A DNA stretch of 64,000 nt from Bemisia tabaci (GCF_918797505.1 NC_092794.1:32788122-32852121), one strand, 5' to 3'; counted from the first letter of the stretch, positions 11,483 through 23,985 are shown. The notes: a model not told the origin generated them from the sequence alone. Made by a program: numbers and translations.

Positions 11483-12553
11483 CAGAGTGTCTCAGACCAC
11501 CCGTACCGCAACTTAGGTCTTTCAAATTCGGGGATCGCGGAGTTAACAGGGGAATTGACCCCAAGGAATCCAAAATTCATGGTCCTGAAACCTCCCTGGC
11601 TCCCTTGAGAAGGTAAAGGTGGGGGGGCGGGGGTCACGATCCTAAAAGACGGGATTCGATTGTATTAAAATTGGAAAGTACAGAAAAGTTCACTTGCAAC
11701 TGGCCCCTAAAAATCCAAAATCGGTCCATTTTAGGCCCAAAAATAATTCCTTCCTGAAGGGGACAGTGGCCCCTCCATAATTTCCCTTTGGTCGCTAAAT
11801 TGACTCAGATTCTCCAGAAAAAGATGGTGCTACAGGTAATTGACCCCACGGAATTCGATTTTTAAGTCCCGAAGCCGCCTTATGGAAGTAAATGGGAAAA
11901 TTCGGTGTTCCCTTCCGTATCGCAAATTGATGGCATCCAATTTGACAAGTGCGACAAATGTAAACTTTAATTGACGCCTGGGAGTTCAAACTGTCTCACT
12001 CGACGCCCAAAAGTATTCCTTTGAAGAGGGGGCCGGTGTCCTGTCCACAAATTGCTCATTGGCCGCTAAACTGACGTAGATTCTCTGGAAGAAGATGCCC
12101 CTCCGCCCCCAAACTTCTGAAAGGAGGTCAAGGGAGCTCGGAAACCATGAAAGTCGGGTTCCTTGATGTCAGTTTACTAGCATACCATTTTTCTAGAGAA
12201 TGTACGTCACTTTTACGTCCAATGAGCAATTTGTGGAGGGTAACCGACCTCCTCTTTAAGGGATCATTTTTGGGCCTTAAGTGGACCGATTTTGGATATT
12301 TAGGGGTCAATTATAATTATACATATGTGTAATTTTCTGTAATTTTGAATTTTTAATGTTATCAAATCGCAATTCTATTGGGAATCTCAACTTTTAGGAT
12401 CGTGACCCCTCCCCCCTCCTAGGGGGGCTAGGATTCGGGACCGTGAAATTCGGATCCCTTGGTGTCGGTTCTCTACCTAATCCTGCGGTCCGTTTTCGTG
12501 CGACCTGAACCAGCCGAGACAGAGGCCTGGTACAGGTGGTCTGGGACACCCTG
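11483..12553. mobile_element. Fold-back TIR element, TA target, 1.07 kb
   Basis: Ends CAGAGTGTCTCAGACCACC and (inverted) CAGGGTGTCCCAGACCACC lie next to TA at 11481-11482 and 12554-12555. The interior repeats inverted phrases such as ATCGTGACCCC and ATTGACCCC. No coding capacity is recognised. Confidence 0.8.
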
Positions 12554-14066
12554 TACATGTTAATCTCTAATGATTGCAGTTATTGACATGTTATTCTGAC
12601 AAAACGTCCTGAAATAGAAGTAGGCAGATTTTTAGACATTCATTCTGCGACCTTGTGGAAACCGGGTTTTTTTTCTGTAGGACACTTACGGGATTGGGGG
12701 CTTCAGACAAGGTCTGAACTTGAAAAAACATCACATGTGTTCGCCCAAAATCTTACCTTGAAAACGACTTGCTCCATGGGAAGTTCAGTAATCAACGCCT
12801 GCTTAAGATATTAAGAAGTATTTTTGTCACAGATCAGACAGAAGTTAGATCATGCCAATGGCTTTATTAGTATGCTTGGCATTCAACCAATGTTAATGTC
12901 AAGCATACATGTATGTTGTTTAGGAGTTGATTTCCCGGCTTCCTGCCGTATGATTCGTTTACCGCTTGAAATTTAGTGGGAAAAGATGATGCATAGTGTT
13001 TTAATTCATACCTTGTCCACGAGCTCATAGGCAAGAATTCAATTTACCACGTTAACTGCGAGTTCATCATACACGGGTTTGACAGCAGTAACATTGCCCC
13101 CAGTAATCATTTGGAACCTAAGCATTTGCAGCCTTTGTTGGCAAAATTGGGGAACTGAGTGTGAACTGCTGCAAATTCACGTGATGAACCTGACTTGTCA
13201 CCTCAAATTTTACCCTGAGCAATCCTGACAAAGGTGTCTTATCCCGTTAATAAAACGAAATTGATGTAAGTTTTCGAGCAAAGGCATAGATCAGTAATAA
13301 CACATGTTCTCATGTTTCATCTTAGCATTAATTTATTAGTTCATCTGTAAAAGCAGAAGATATCAAACATCCGCCATTTTTAGGGATATTGCTTCTTTAG
13401 AATCTAGAATCCTGAAGAATGTTGATACTAAGTCACAGATTTCTGGCTAATTTTGCATTAAAGTATGAATAAAAAACCGTGTTTTATCAAAAAGCAGGCA
13501 ATGTCAGAATTGGTTGAAATAATAAAGATTGAGCTAAATAATTGTCTGATGCTCACTTATCCCTGGAAGGATCGTGTATAGAGCGTATTTTAATCGTGAT
13601 AAAATGTAACAAGGCCCACTGTATGTAGGACTATGGGAGATGAAACCCTTTTTAACTCTCCCCTATTTTACTAGTCTAATATTGTAATTTGTCCTTTACT
13701 CGTCTGGAACTTCCCAAATATTTATTTTTTTTGAAAAATCATCAAAAAACTCAACAGTAATCATAATTTGATCATTATCAATAGCTCTCTCACTCAGTTA
13801 CATTAGCTAGATAGTTCATAGTTCATTTTATGCTGAAGAAGAAAGTTCCCTGTAAAGACAGTGGATGTGGTCTTTTTTTAAAAGCACTGTATCTCGTTGA
13901 CACTTGCTTTTTTTTAGTTATTGAAGCTGAGGATTCGTTCTATATGGACGTTAAAACGCACAGCTTTAAAATCTTTGATTGCTATTTTCTCAATATTTAG
14001 TAAAGCAACATCCGCTGTTAGCACATATAAGGCTTTCATATAGGTATCTTGGTTTTTCTTTTGTAG

Positions 14067-14462
14067 GACTTATTTCAGTCAACGCTGAAACCAGTACAGA
14101 AAGTCTTGGAAGATGCAGATATGAACAAAAAAGATGTCGATGAGATAGTTCTTGTTGGTGGAAGTACACGTATCCCAAAAGTCCAGCAGTTAGTCAAAGA
14201 ATATTTCAACTTCAAGGAACCAAGCAGGGGCATTAACCCCGATGAAGCTGTTGCCTACGGAGCTGCAGTTCAAGCTGGCGTACTGTCTGGTGAACAAGAC
14301 ACAGATGCCATTGTTCTTTTGGATGTTAACCCTCTCACACTTGGAATCGAAACTGTTGGTGGTGTCATGACGAAACTAATTCCCCGAAACACCGTAATTC
14401 CAACCAAGAAATCTCAGATCTTCTCAACCGCCTCTGACAACCAGCACACAGTAACAATTCAG
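14067..14462 (+). CDS. Hsc70-3: BiP exon: end of ATPase domain, linker, start of substrate-binding domain
   Basis: Encodes 132 residues, [13 protein letters not shown] to TVTIQ. It contains the Hsp70 family signature 3 ([15 protein letters not shown]), the ATPase C-lobe motif [15 protein letters not shown], the hydrophobic interdomain linker ([14 protein letters not shown]) that couples ATP state to peptide binding, and the first beta strands of the substrate-binding domain ([20 protein letters not shown]). The acceptor is TTGTAG before 14067 and the donor is GTAATT at 14463, both phase 0. One small difference from common BiP is [10 protein letters not shown] where FFNGKEPSRG is usual. The function of both domains should be intact. 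Confidence 0.97.
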
Positions 14463-15447
14463 GTAATTTTTTAGGAAAGAGCCTTTTTGTCAAGACAGGA
14501 AGTAGGAAAATGCGCATGGATTCTTACAGAATAGTAAATCTCAATTTTTCTCTCTTTTTTTTCAAATTTTCATATTTTAATGTTGATGAAAAAGTTCAGA
14601 CTAACTTAACCCTAATGCTTGAATCTGTATGCATGCATAGCAGTTATTCTTGAAAGCATCAGTCGAAATTTCTCTCTTTTTAATACTTTTCAGAAGATAA
14701 ATGATTGAATAATTTAGAAGTTCCTGTTATCTTAATCAAATTAAATCTTTGAAAGTCGAAAAATGTGTATATCGTTTGTAGACACTCCTATGATAGGAAA
14801 CTTTAATGAGAAATCGGTATTTTCTGGGTTTGTACAAGTGCAAGTTTTATGCAGTTCAATGCACTGTATTTTTGCCAATTTTGTTGCAGTGTCTGTCCAC
14901 AGATCAGGAAAACCAGGAATTGTCAGAGAATTTCACTTGTTAAGGGAAATCTAAAAAACGCACTAGTGTATTTCCTTCGGAAAATACACTTAAAAGTCAG
15001 GAAATTCTATAATAAAGATGGTAAAGTTGAAGAATCCTTTAATTTGACTGAAAAAGAGTCTGCTATGTTTGTACAATCAAACTGAGCCTCAGTCAATTTC
15101 GAAACTCGATGCCCTAAGTTACACTCTGAACAGTGAACAGAGGAATGACTTTCAATGGCGAGTGTCAGTTTAGTGCATTTAATAATTTCTATCTAAAGTA
15201 TAAAAAAAAGGTCCTCATATTTTTGTCATTTGCAGTGAATTTATGTTCCAACTGTGCAAATTATCTATGTAAAAATTCAGTTAATTTCGATCATTTTGTC
15301 CGAGAACCTAGGATAGTCCAAGAACTTTTTCACACCCTGTGATGGGTTTTTGCCACTGATCCAGAACAACTTGAAAAACTGTACCATGATCTTTTATATG
15401 AAAATGCGGCAATTTTCTTAACACAGACTTCATCTTGTGTACTCCAG
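14463..15447 (+). other. BiP intron, 985 bp, no recognised element
   Basis: Short phase-0 intron, GTAATT to CTCCAG. I see no transposon, RNA gene or second coding exon in it. It is the only intron among the last four without obvious repeats. Confidence 0.9.
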
Positions 15448-15585
15448 GTTTATGAAGGTGAGCGTCCAATGACCAAGGACAACCACCTGCTAGGCAAATT
15501 CGATCTCACCGGTGTACCGCCTGCACCGCGAGGAGTTCCTCACATTGAAGTTACTTTTGAAATCGATGCTAATGGTATCCTACAG
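15448..15585 (+). CDS. Hsc70-3: BiP exon: substrate-binding beta sandwich
   Basis: A 138-bp exon of 46 codons, [18 protein letters not shown] to EIDANGILQ. This is the peptide-binding beta-sandwich core of Hsp70s; the [17 protein letters not shown] and PRGVP motifs are typical of the BiP subfamily. It is bounded by CTCCAG and GTAAGC, in phase 0 at both ends. The conserved continuation (ILQ then [10 protein letters not shown]) is supplied by the exon at 23761. The open frame runs on into the intron but without homology. Confidence 0.97.
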
Positions 15586-16505
15586 GTAAGCTTTCATTAC
15601 TTTTTTCATCTGAATCTTCTAAGTAATCCCTCCTCCCAATTCTATCCTTTGACAGTCATAATCCTGGTGTGATGAGCAGCAGAAAAAAGTAGAACGTCAG
15701 AAATTAAGATCAAGACATAATTTTGAAGTTTCACTTAAACTTAGGTTGTTCATCATTAAATGTTAGTCTTTTTAATAAGATGAATATTCTTCTCATGGAT
15801 TCATCTGAAAAAAGATGTAAAAAGTGAACTACCGGTCCTTTGAAGAAAAACATGCCCAGCAATTTTAATTCCATTGAAACAAGCATACTTATGAAGGATA
15901 AAATTTTTAATTGGCCCTTTATTTATTAATTCTAATGAACTAATCTATTTTCATGATCTAATTGGATACACTTACTATCACTTGTGTTATTAGTCATGCC
16001 TACAACAGTGAATAGCCTGTAAAATTCCAAATAAATCATCGCAACAATTTTAGCTAACTTTTAGTGTAGTTTCCGACACTTGCGTTCTCACTCGTGGTAT
16101 GACCTAGACCTGGGACTGTGTGAAGAGCACCGATCTCGAGTCATAGATCACAAATATATGAGGACTTATATGTAATAATAGGGGATGTCGAGTTTTCTTA
16201 TTGTGAGGAAATCGCGTTTGAAGTTTTCGAAGCTTTGCTCTTTACCGCCCGTAGAAAGGAGAAGATTCTCATAAAGCTTTTCATGAAGAACAACTCTTCC
16301 TGTAAAAAACACACATTTTACGATCTATGTAAGTGAAAAATTGAAGGAATAACAGCGATTTGAAAAAACTGTGACATCCGCTATTTTTACTAAAAACACT
16401 TTTTTATCCAGAATTAAAAAAGAACGTTTGCCCTATAAATGGCGGATGTCAGCAACCACTATTGTTACATTTATGTCCTCATATATGTCATTAATTTATG
16501 TCATA

Positions 16506-17170
16506 CAGGGTGATCCAAAAGTCCCTTCCACCCCCTCTAACTTTTTACCTAATTGAGATAAAGATTTGAAACTTGGAGGATATTCCTAGGTCAAAGGGAG
16601 CTACTTTTTGGCCCCCCTAAAATTTTCAGGGGGGGCCCCCCTTGGGGGGGGGGGGGGGGAAACGGCCTCCAACTTTTAATTTTCAAATGGGAAGACCCCC
16701 TTTGTGATAGCTCGTTCGAAAGAGCATAAAAAAAGCAAACTTTTCGCGCAAACCCGAAGTCAATATCTCAAACCGTTTCAAAATGGCGGCCGGTTAAAGT
16801 TCAAAATGGCCGAAAATTCACATCGGTTATTTGTCGATGGATTGCGCAAAAATCGGTATGTAGGGGTATTTTGACACGAGAAAAACGAATTTGACGTTAG
16901 ATTTTCAAAAACACCAAAATTTCCAAAATGGCCGCCGGATCAAGTTCAAAATGACCAAAAATTGATTTTTTTCTAAATCTAAGTTCAAATTTGTTTATCT
17001 TATGCCAAAATACTCTCAAATTCCAAGTTTTAGGCAAATCCATCAGGAAAAAACCGAGGTGAAAATTTTCGGCCATTTTAAACTTTAACCGGCGGCCATT
17101 TTGGAAATTTTGGTTTTTTTGAAAATCTAACGTCAAATTCGTTTTTCTCGTGTCAAAATACCCGTATATA
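16506..17170. mobile_element. Fold-back TIR element, left part of the first (broken) copy
   Basis: Begins CAGGGTGATCCAAAAGTCCC next to TA (16504-16505), followed by G/C runs of 7-13 bases at 16629-16661. It is identical in layout to 21764-22774 but stops at about 17170, where another element was inserted. The remaining piece is at 21577-21660. Its right terminus is missing. Confidence 0.85.
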
Positions 17171-17171
17171 C

Positions 17172-20100
17172 CGAAAACTACAAAAACCCTCAAATACATT
17201 TTTCGGGCAAAAAATCCGGTCGAGGAAATTGACGTGTCACTTCCTTTTAATCAAGTATAAGATAGGCAAAAACCTTTGATGAATTCCCAAGGTCCACTAA
17301 GACTAATAATCATCAAAAAGTTCCAAAAACTTACTTGAAAGGAAAAAAATAAAATGAAAAATAAATCCCTTGCCAAAAATAAATAAAAAACCGATTTTGA
17401 GATAAATCCCTCGAATGAACTTGAAATCACAAAATCGGTCGAGGATGTCAATTGAAACTTTCCTCCCTTTAACCATGAGCTTCGCAACAAGCGTGACTCG
17501 CTTGTACCTTTTCATACACGAGCCGCACGAATTCATCTCTTCCTCTCTCCTCTCCTTCCATCCATGGACAGAGGTCCAAAATTTTTCGGATTTACTGACG
17601 CGACCGGCTGCGGCTCGATGCTCTCAGTGAATCGGTGCCTTCTTATTATCCCTGATGTCGGCTTCAAGTTGGTTGCAGTTTCACCAGTCGACCCATTTTT
17701 CCATAACCACATGTTAGACTTTTTCGAAACATGATTCATCTGAAACATGGATTTTTTTTAAGGGAGCTTACCATTTGCTTTGGACGGTAGGTAGGTTGTA
17801 AGTAATAATTGTTCTTATACTCTATCAGTTAAGTATAGAATACATCTGTACCATTGGACGACATTTCAACAGACACGTTAGGTCCGGACAAGTGAGGGGA
17901 TTTCTGAATCGCAAAATTATTAGTGGAATTGTTATAGTGGAGGAGTTGAGTCCCTTCATGGAATGAGCCCCACTTAAGTCGACAGGTTGTACGTGTTTCT
18001 CTCTGACTAATGTGTAATCTTAGTAATCCACCCATGTTTACGCACCGAGCCGCAGCCGGTCGCGTCAGTAAATCCGAAAAATTTTGGACCTCTGTCCATG
18101 GATGGAAGGAGAGGAGAGAAGAAGAGATGAATTCGTGCGGCTCGTGTATGAAAAGGTACAAGCGAGTCACGCTTGTTGCGGAGCTCATGGTTGAAGGGAG
18201 GAAAGTTTCAATTGACATCCTCGACCGATTTTGTGATTTCAAGTTCATTCGAGGGATTTATCTCAAAATCGGTTTTTTATTTATTTTTGGCAAGGGATTT
18301 ATTTTTTATTTTATTTTTTTCCTTTCGAGTAAGTTTTTGGAACTTTTTGATGATTATTAGTCTTAGTGGACCTTGGGAATTCATCAAAGGTTTTTGCCTA
18401 TCTTGTACTTGATTAAAAGGAAGTGACACGTCAATTTCCTCGACCGGATTTTTTGCCTGAAAAATGTTTTTGAGGGTTTTTGTAGTTTATATCAGATCGT
18501 TTTTGGGTGAATAAGTACCTAAAGGTCTGGCTATACGAAGAGCTAGCAAAACCGAAGCATTCGGAACGAAAGTAGAGCGCTACTGGTGAAGAAAAGTGAA
18601 AGTGAAAACTAGGGTTTCGGCGTTAGCCGCGAGAGAGCGCACTAATGCTGATTCTGATTCTTGCAACTTCTCAGATCCTGAGAACTCGGACCAATTGCAG
18701 CAAATTAAAGTTTAAAAATTGCCCGCGAATTTATTTACTTTCAGATAGGGCTTTATAGGATGGCACACTAAGAATAACATGAAAATGCACTAAAAGAACA
18801 AGGGTTTTGAGGAGAATGTATTTTAAGATTGAAGTAGAAATTCGTCTGGATAAAAATTTGCCTTCTTATTTTCGAGGTTTTGTTTATTTTGCTCTTGTTG
18901 CTTTCCTACCATTTCCTTCTTACATTCCCTCTCTCATTCCGTTTGTTTCTTGTTGTACCTTTCGTTCCATGGTTCATACTCAGTCTTTCGCCTTAACCGA
19001 AATGCAAGAGCCAATCAAAAATTGATCCTACAACGCGAAACTCTAAGTATGAAACGAATCTGGTGTTCATTGGTTGAGAAGTAACTGCATCATAGAGAAT
19101 GTGGCCACCACAAAATTGAGTCCTTATTTTTACTGAACTTCAGACAGTGGGAAACGCACACAGAACTGTTGTCAAATTAAATGATGTTTTTAATTAATAA
19201 TAATGGAACTATCGTGATCTTTTCATCCAAAGGATTGACGCCAAATCACGGATCGGTTGGGAACAATTAAATCTATGAATCGCTGCGTTGCAGCTAGTGT
19301 CTTTTGTCCACCCAATAACAAAAAATTATGTTGGTACCTGCACTTGGTATAAAGATTGACAACTGACTTGACCTATTTGATTTATTATCTTATGTGTTCT
19401 GAATGCAGTAAATAAGTCTGGAGATCTAAGTATTGGCATGAGTTCATTAGAGAAAAAGGCTCATCTGAATGTGAGAGGCCAAAGCGGTACTTACGGTCAC
19501 CATACCTGGGTTCGTAGGCTCACCCTCGTACCTACTGAGATGGCAATCTCCATCTCTTGATCGGAGGATATGCCGCACCTAGTTGGTATGAGTGGAGAGG
19601 CATTTATGATTACATTGATACCATGGGGTCTAATTGTATTTAGCCATGATTAACACGATCACACTTATTCCAAAGGAACTAGGCAGGAACACGTACCTAC
19701 GTATCTTAATACTGAAGTCCTCTAAACAGATGAGCAATACATTCTGTTACTCTTTTAAATAGAGGAGGAATGGACGCACCCATTTCACACAGCAATTTAT
19801 GCAAGAAAATGAAGCCTTCATTGTATTTTTATCATCAACTTATGAAATTATGAGAATAAAACGGGTACATACCTTTCATTAAAGACCTTGTTATACATTG
19901 TTGGGCAAAATGAAGTTTCTAACAACTCCTGACGCAAAATCAAAGAGACTCAAAAGAAACCAATTTGAGCAAATGCTCACAGTCAAAGACCTTTGATTAT
20001 GTGACATTAAGTTGACCTATGATTGAACTGTTCCAAAAAGGGATGGAATTGTGCCTCACATACTCAGGTACGCAAGCCGGGCGTAACAAGAACGGTAGAA

Positions 20101-21576
20101 GAGATAGGAGGATTCCAAGATAAATCATGAAGGAAACATGTTCTTAATGTAAATAACATACACTTCAGAGAAGCATAATCACTCCAGAGCACATAGGTTG
20201 ATGGCAAGATATAGAGCGAATAAATTTTGGTCGAAGTTCAGTGACAGTCGCATGTGAAGACCGAGGCTCATATTCCAGTAATTTTTAGACTTTAGTAGTG
20301 AGAATACATTCTGTGATGTAAATGCTGCTTCCTTTGGAGAGTTTGGCACAATTTCGGTGTAATTTCTTTGACGTAATTTACCGGAATTACGTCTATCGCT
20401 TCGGTCAGGTACTGACATAAACATGACGACATAACCTCACTTAAAATTTTGTCACATATCTTTCAATAAAATAAAGATATCACTTGAACATTTTAAGAGA
20501 AATTAAGGTATATCGGGCTCCAGTAGAACACGTGAGACGTAATAATAAGAGTATGTACATATAGTAGTTAGCATCTACAAAGAATTAAACTCTTATCCAA
20601 ATTAGGTAAATCTATTCACAACTAGTTAAAGAGGTTGGTAACGACCGACCAGAAATCACTTGAGATTTTTAAGAAACCAATGAAGTAGTGTATCGGGATA
20701 AAAGTGGGCGTAATAATATAAGTGTGTAATACTAGTTAGGATCTAAAATGAATTGAACTTTTAAATTAAATCTGTTCATTTTTCACAAATAAATACAGTA
20801 GATGGAGGTTGATAACGACGACAGGAATTTCGTTCCCGAAACTCGGACGAACCTGAACAGAATGAACCAATGGCGTTGAACCATTATATTACTGGTTTTT
20901 TTCTAAATTCAAAAATTATAGCTAAAATTTTGAAGGATGTAAGCGGATGCTGGATTATCCGTGAGATAAAGCGCTTTTTTATGTGGCAAAATGAAATCCT
21001 CACATCTTCACGGAGTGCCCTTTATATAGGCTCCATTTCAATCTGCGGCCGGGTAAGCGAGAAATCTGTTGTTAAAGATGGTCATGACGGACAGTTTAGT
21101 CGTATTTTCCGTAATTTCTCTTTAAGATCACTAGGAATGTTACAAAACTGTAAAAACCCATGGACACAGTAACATGACGATTCTTTAGGTACCCACTTTT
21201 ATGGGTCTAAGGTGTACCGTTATCGCGGAGTTTGAGTGACTTTCTCAGGACCCTGGATTCTTGAAATTCAAATCCCGGCAAAGTAAAAAGTAAAATTTTC
21301 CTTGTTTTGGGTCATCAAGTGCTTATAACTTTTTGAAAACTCAATGGATCTTAATGAAACTCTTCCACTTTGTAGTCCTAATTGAGATGCATCCGTAGAC
21401 ACCAAGATCATAGGAATCCGTGCCGTCGTTTGGGCTGCAGTCGAGTTCCAACCGAATCAATTTTCAGATTAAGGGAGTTGCCTGTGACTAAGAGTGTCGG
21501 CCACCCGTTTGTTATCGGGACTTTAGTAGGACGTCATTTTCCTCGACCGGGGGTGGCTACCGCCACTCTTGATTTT
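17172..21576. mobile_element. 4.4-kb insertion inside the first TIR copy
   Basis: Absent from the sister copy, so it is a true insertion. Its left 1.3 kb is a strong fold-back (17175-17620 with 18043-18488). The 20-mer CCGGTCGAGGAAATTGACGT near the left end (17216-17235) reappears inverted at 18428-18447 and, with one change, at 21531-21550 next to the right end. The 3.0 kb from 18490 to 21530 contains no reading frame I can assign. The class is unknown, and a clear target duplication is not visible. Confidence 0.7.
17175..18488. repeat. Inverted repeat with 445-bp arms
   Basis: Arms 17175-17620 and 18043-18488 are near-perfect complements (AAACTACAAAAACCCTCAAA outside, CTGACGCGACCGGCTGCGGC inside) around a spacer of about 420 bp. 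The matching reading frames in the two arms (including a 139-codon one on the minus strand) mirror each other and have no recognisable homology. Confidence 0.88.
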
Positions 21577-21763
21577 CGCGCAAATCCATCGACAAATAAC
21601 CGATGTGAATTTTCGGCCATTTTGAACTTTAACCGGCTGCCATTTTGAAACGGTTTGAGGTTATCCAGAATTAAAAAAAAACCTTTGCCCTATAAATGGC
21701 GGATGTCAGCAACCACTATTGTTACATTTATGTCCTCATATATGTCATTTATTTTCTGTCATA

Positions 21764-22774
21764 CAGGGTGATCCAAAAGTCCCTTCCACCCCCTCTAACT
21801 TTTTACCTAATTGAGATAAAGATTTGAAACTTGGAGGATATTCCGAGATCAAAGGGAGCTACTTTTTGGCCCCCCTAAAATTTTCAGGGGGGGCCCCCCT
21901 TGGGGGGGGGGGGGGGAACGGCCTCCAACTTTTAATTTTCAAATGGGAAGACCCCCTTTGTGATAGCTCGTTCGAAAGAGCATAAAAAAAGCAAACTTTT
22001 CGCGCAAACCCGAAGTCAATATCTCAAACCGTTTCAAAATGGCGGCCGGTTAAAGTTCAAAATGGCCGAAAATTCACATCGGTTATTTGTCGATGGATTG
22101 CGCAAAAATCGGTATGTAGGGGTATTTTGACACGAGAAAAACGAATTTGACGTTAGATTTTCAAAAACACCAAAATTTCCAAAATGGCCGCCGGATCAAG
22201 TTCAAAATGACCAAAAATTGATTTTTTTCTAAATCTAAGTTCAAATTTGTTTATCTTATGCCAAAATACTCTCAAATTCCAAGTTTTAGGCAAATCCATC
22301 AGGAAAAAACCGAGGTGAAAATTTTCGGCCATTTTAAACTTTAACCGGCGGCCATTTTGGAAATTTTGGTTTTTTTGAAAATCTAACGTCAAATTCGTTT
22401 TTCTCGTGTCAAAATACCGTCATATACCGATTTTCGCGCAAATCCATCGACAAATAACCGATGTGAATTTTCGGCCATTCTGAACTTTAACCGGCCGCCA
22501 TTTTGAAACGGTTTGAGGTATTAACTTCGGGTTTGCGCGAAAAGTTTTCTTTTTTTATGCTCTTTCGAACGAGGTATCTCAAAGGGGGTCTTCCCATTTG
22601 AAAATTAAAAGTTAGGGGCCGGTGCCCCCCCCCCCCCAAGGGGGGCCCCCCTGATAATTTTAGGGCGGCCAAAAAGTAGCTCCCTTTGACCTAGGAATAT
22701 CCTCCAAGTTTCAAATCTTTATCCCAATTAGGTAAAAAGTTAGAGGGGGTGGAAGGGACTTTTGGATCACCCTG
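21764..22774. mobile_element. Fold-back TIR element, complete second copy, TA target
   Basis: CAGGGTGATCCAAAAGTCCC and its complement lie between TA dinucleotides (21762-21763, 22775-22776), 1011 bp in total. The arms are complementary over most of their length, with poly-G/poly-C blocks at 21889-21917 and 22624-22652. Words such as AAAATGGCGGCC repeat several times. Non-coding. Confidence 0.88.
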
Positions 22775-23031
22775 TATATATATATACATATATATGTATG
22801 TATGTGTATGTATGTATGCACTTAATTTAAAAATCTAAATTTTCCTTTATACTCCTATTTTCAAAATTATCTGTAAAGACGTTAATAGCCTGAGTCGCTG
22901 AATGTCTTAAAATTATAATAACTAACTAACTGTATGTTTGTATGTATGTATGTATGTATGTATGTATGTATGTATGTATGTATGTATGTATGTATGTATG
23001 TATGTATGTACGTACGTAAGTATGTAATGCA
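22775..23031. repeat. TA/TATG microsatellites
   Basis: Alternating TATA and TATG at 22775-22818, then an interrupted segment, then about 24 copies of TATG/TGTA at 22931-23031. The tract directly adjoins the right end of a TIR element. Confidence 0.95.
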
Positions 23032-23330
23032 TACTGAAATTTTGATGGTAGTTAGAGATCTACTAAAACTGGTTTTCTATTGAATTTCAGGGAAATCGGC
23101 CCACGCGTTCCATAATAGTGGCTATTTACCGTTTTTACAGGTGGGGGGGGGGGAGGAGTTGCGCTTAATCTCGAGTGAAAATTATATTTTGAGCTAAAAT
23201 TTAAATGGCAGTTAGGGGCCTACTTAGTCTGGTTTCCTATAGAATTTCAGGAAAATCGGCTCCTGCGTTTTGTATTAGCGATCATTCATATGTTTTACAG
23301 GCGGGAGGGGGGGGGGGGGGTGGGTTTGCG
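23031..23330 (+). repeat. Two related units of about 150 bp ending in G-runs
   Basis: Both units carry GATGGTAGTTAG or GGCAGTTAGG, CTGGTTT-CTAT-GAATTTCAGG, AAATCGGC and TTTTACAGG followed by a run of 8-13 G (23142-23152 and 23306-23320). Probably a small remnant of a longer array. Confidence 0.7.
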
Positions 23331-23760
23331 TGAAAACATTTCTCAACGCCCAATTAATTTTTCCCTAATATCAAATACGCTCAGGTGAGAATATAAAAAA
23401 CATGAGGGAATGGATAGGTCTGAATTTATTGTAAATCATAACTGGAATCCAGGGTTAAGTTTGCCAAGGGTAACTGTTTCTTGTGGCACTGTTTCTTTCT
23501 GTTCTGTTCTGTGGCAAGAGGGGAAGGGTAAAAGATTTCATTCCCCAATGTGACGCTACCCTTCGGAAAATACACTCATGCCACGGTAAATGCGCGGACT
23601 ACGAAAAGAACTGTCCCCTACTTGCCGGCAACCTTACAAAAAAACCCTGCCGCTTCATGAAGGGTTTTGGTATTGCAGGCGTGGAAAATCAAATCAAAAT
23701 CATTCCCAAGTTTATTTAATGAGTTCCCTGTCTACAATGACCTCTTATCATTATTTTTAG

Positions 23761-23985
23761 GTATCAGCTGAAGACAAAGGAACTGGTAACAGGGAGAAGA
23801 TTGTCATTACCAACGATCAAAATAGGCTTACTCCTGATGATATTGAGCGAATGATCAAGGAGGCAGAGAAGTTTGCTGATGATGACAAGAAGCTGAAGGA
23901 AAGAGTTGAAGCTCGGAATGAATTGGAATCGTACGCCTACTCATTGAAGAACCAACTAGCAGACAAAGAAAAACTTGGCTCAAAA
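23761..23985 (+). CDS. Hsc70-3: BiP exon: end of substrate-binding domain and lid
   Basis: 225 bp, 75 codons, [19 protein letters not shown] to DKEKLGSK. It carries the last beta strand ([10 protein letters not shown]) and the first helices of the alpha-helical lid ([22 protein letters not shown], then [16 protein letters not shown]), which closes over bound peptide. The acceptor is TTTTAG at 23755-23760 and the donor is GTAAGT at 23986, both phase 0. All residues fit the BiP family without gaps. Sixty-one bases beyond the donor a pogo-type MITE begins. Confidence 0.97.

Larger units (their letters stand above)
1700..14066 (+). other. BiP intron, 12.4 kb, filled with fold-back elements
   Basis: GT...AG intron between BiP exons. 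It holds at least five inverted-repeat elements (1737-2319, 3247-4797, 7026-8436, 8858-9856, 11483-12553), a tandem array at 6425-6940, a tRNA-like sequence at 7223-7290 and a nested 256-bp MITE. The first element starts only 37 bp after the donor site. The stretches 4800-6420, 9860-11480 and 12554-14066 hold no gene I can recognise. Within 5600-5800 a 50-bp phrase occurs twice in direct orientation about 145 bp apart (GCCACCAAAATGA and neighbours). Confidence 0.9.
16404..22519 (+). repeat. Direct tandem duplication, unit 859 bp, first copy split by a 4.4-kb insert
   Basis: 16404 onward (TTATCCAGAATTAAAAAA, ATAAATGGCGGATGTCAGC) is repeated almost identically from 21661 and runs through a shared TIR element. 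The first unit resumes at 21577 (GATTTTCGCGCAAATCC) after the insert and ends at 21660, exactly where the second unit begins. The second unit is uninterrupted and ends at about 22519. Confidence 0.85.
15586..23760 (+). other. BiP intron, 8.2 kb, with duplicated and nested fold-backs
   Basis: GTAAGC...TTTTAG intron. Its left part (15586-16400) shows nothing recognisable. From 16404 it holds an old tandem duplication of a TIR element, one copy of which carries a 4.4-kb insertion (17172-21576). Then come tetranucleotide repeats (22779-23031) and a pair of related 150-bp units ending in G-runs (23031-23330). The last 400 bp before the exon are unremarkable. Confidence 0.85.

Noticed and set aside
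17829..18360. 139- and 116-codon frames on opposite strands
   Set aside because: They are mirror images produced by the fold-back arms 17175-17620 / 18043-18488.
20179..20424. 81-codon minus-strand frame in the 4.4-kb insert
   Set aside because: Considered as a possible transposase or retroelement fragment, but no motif could be recognised.
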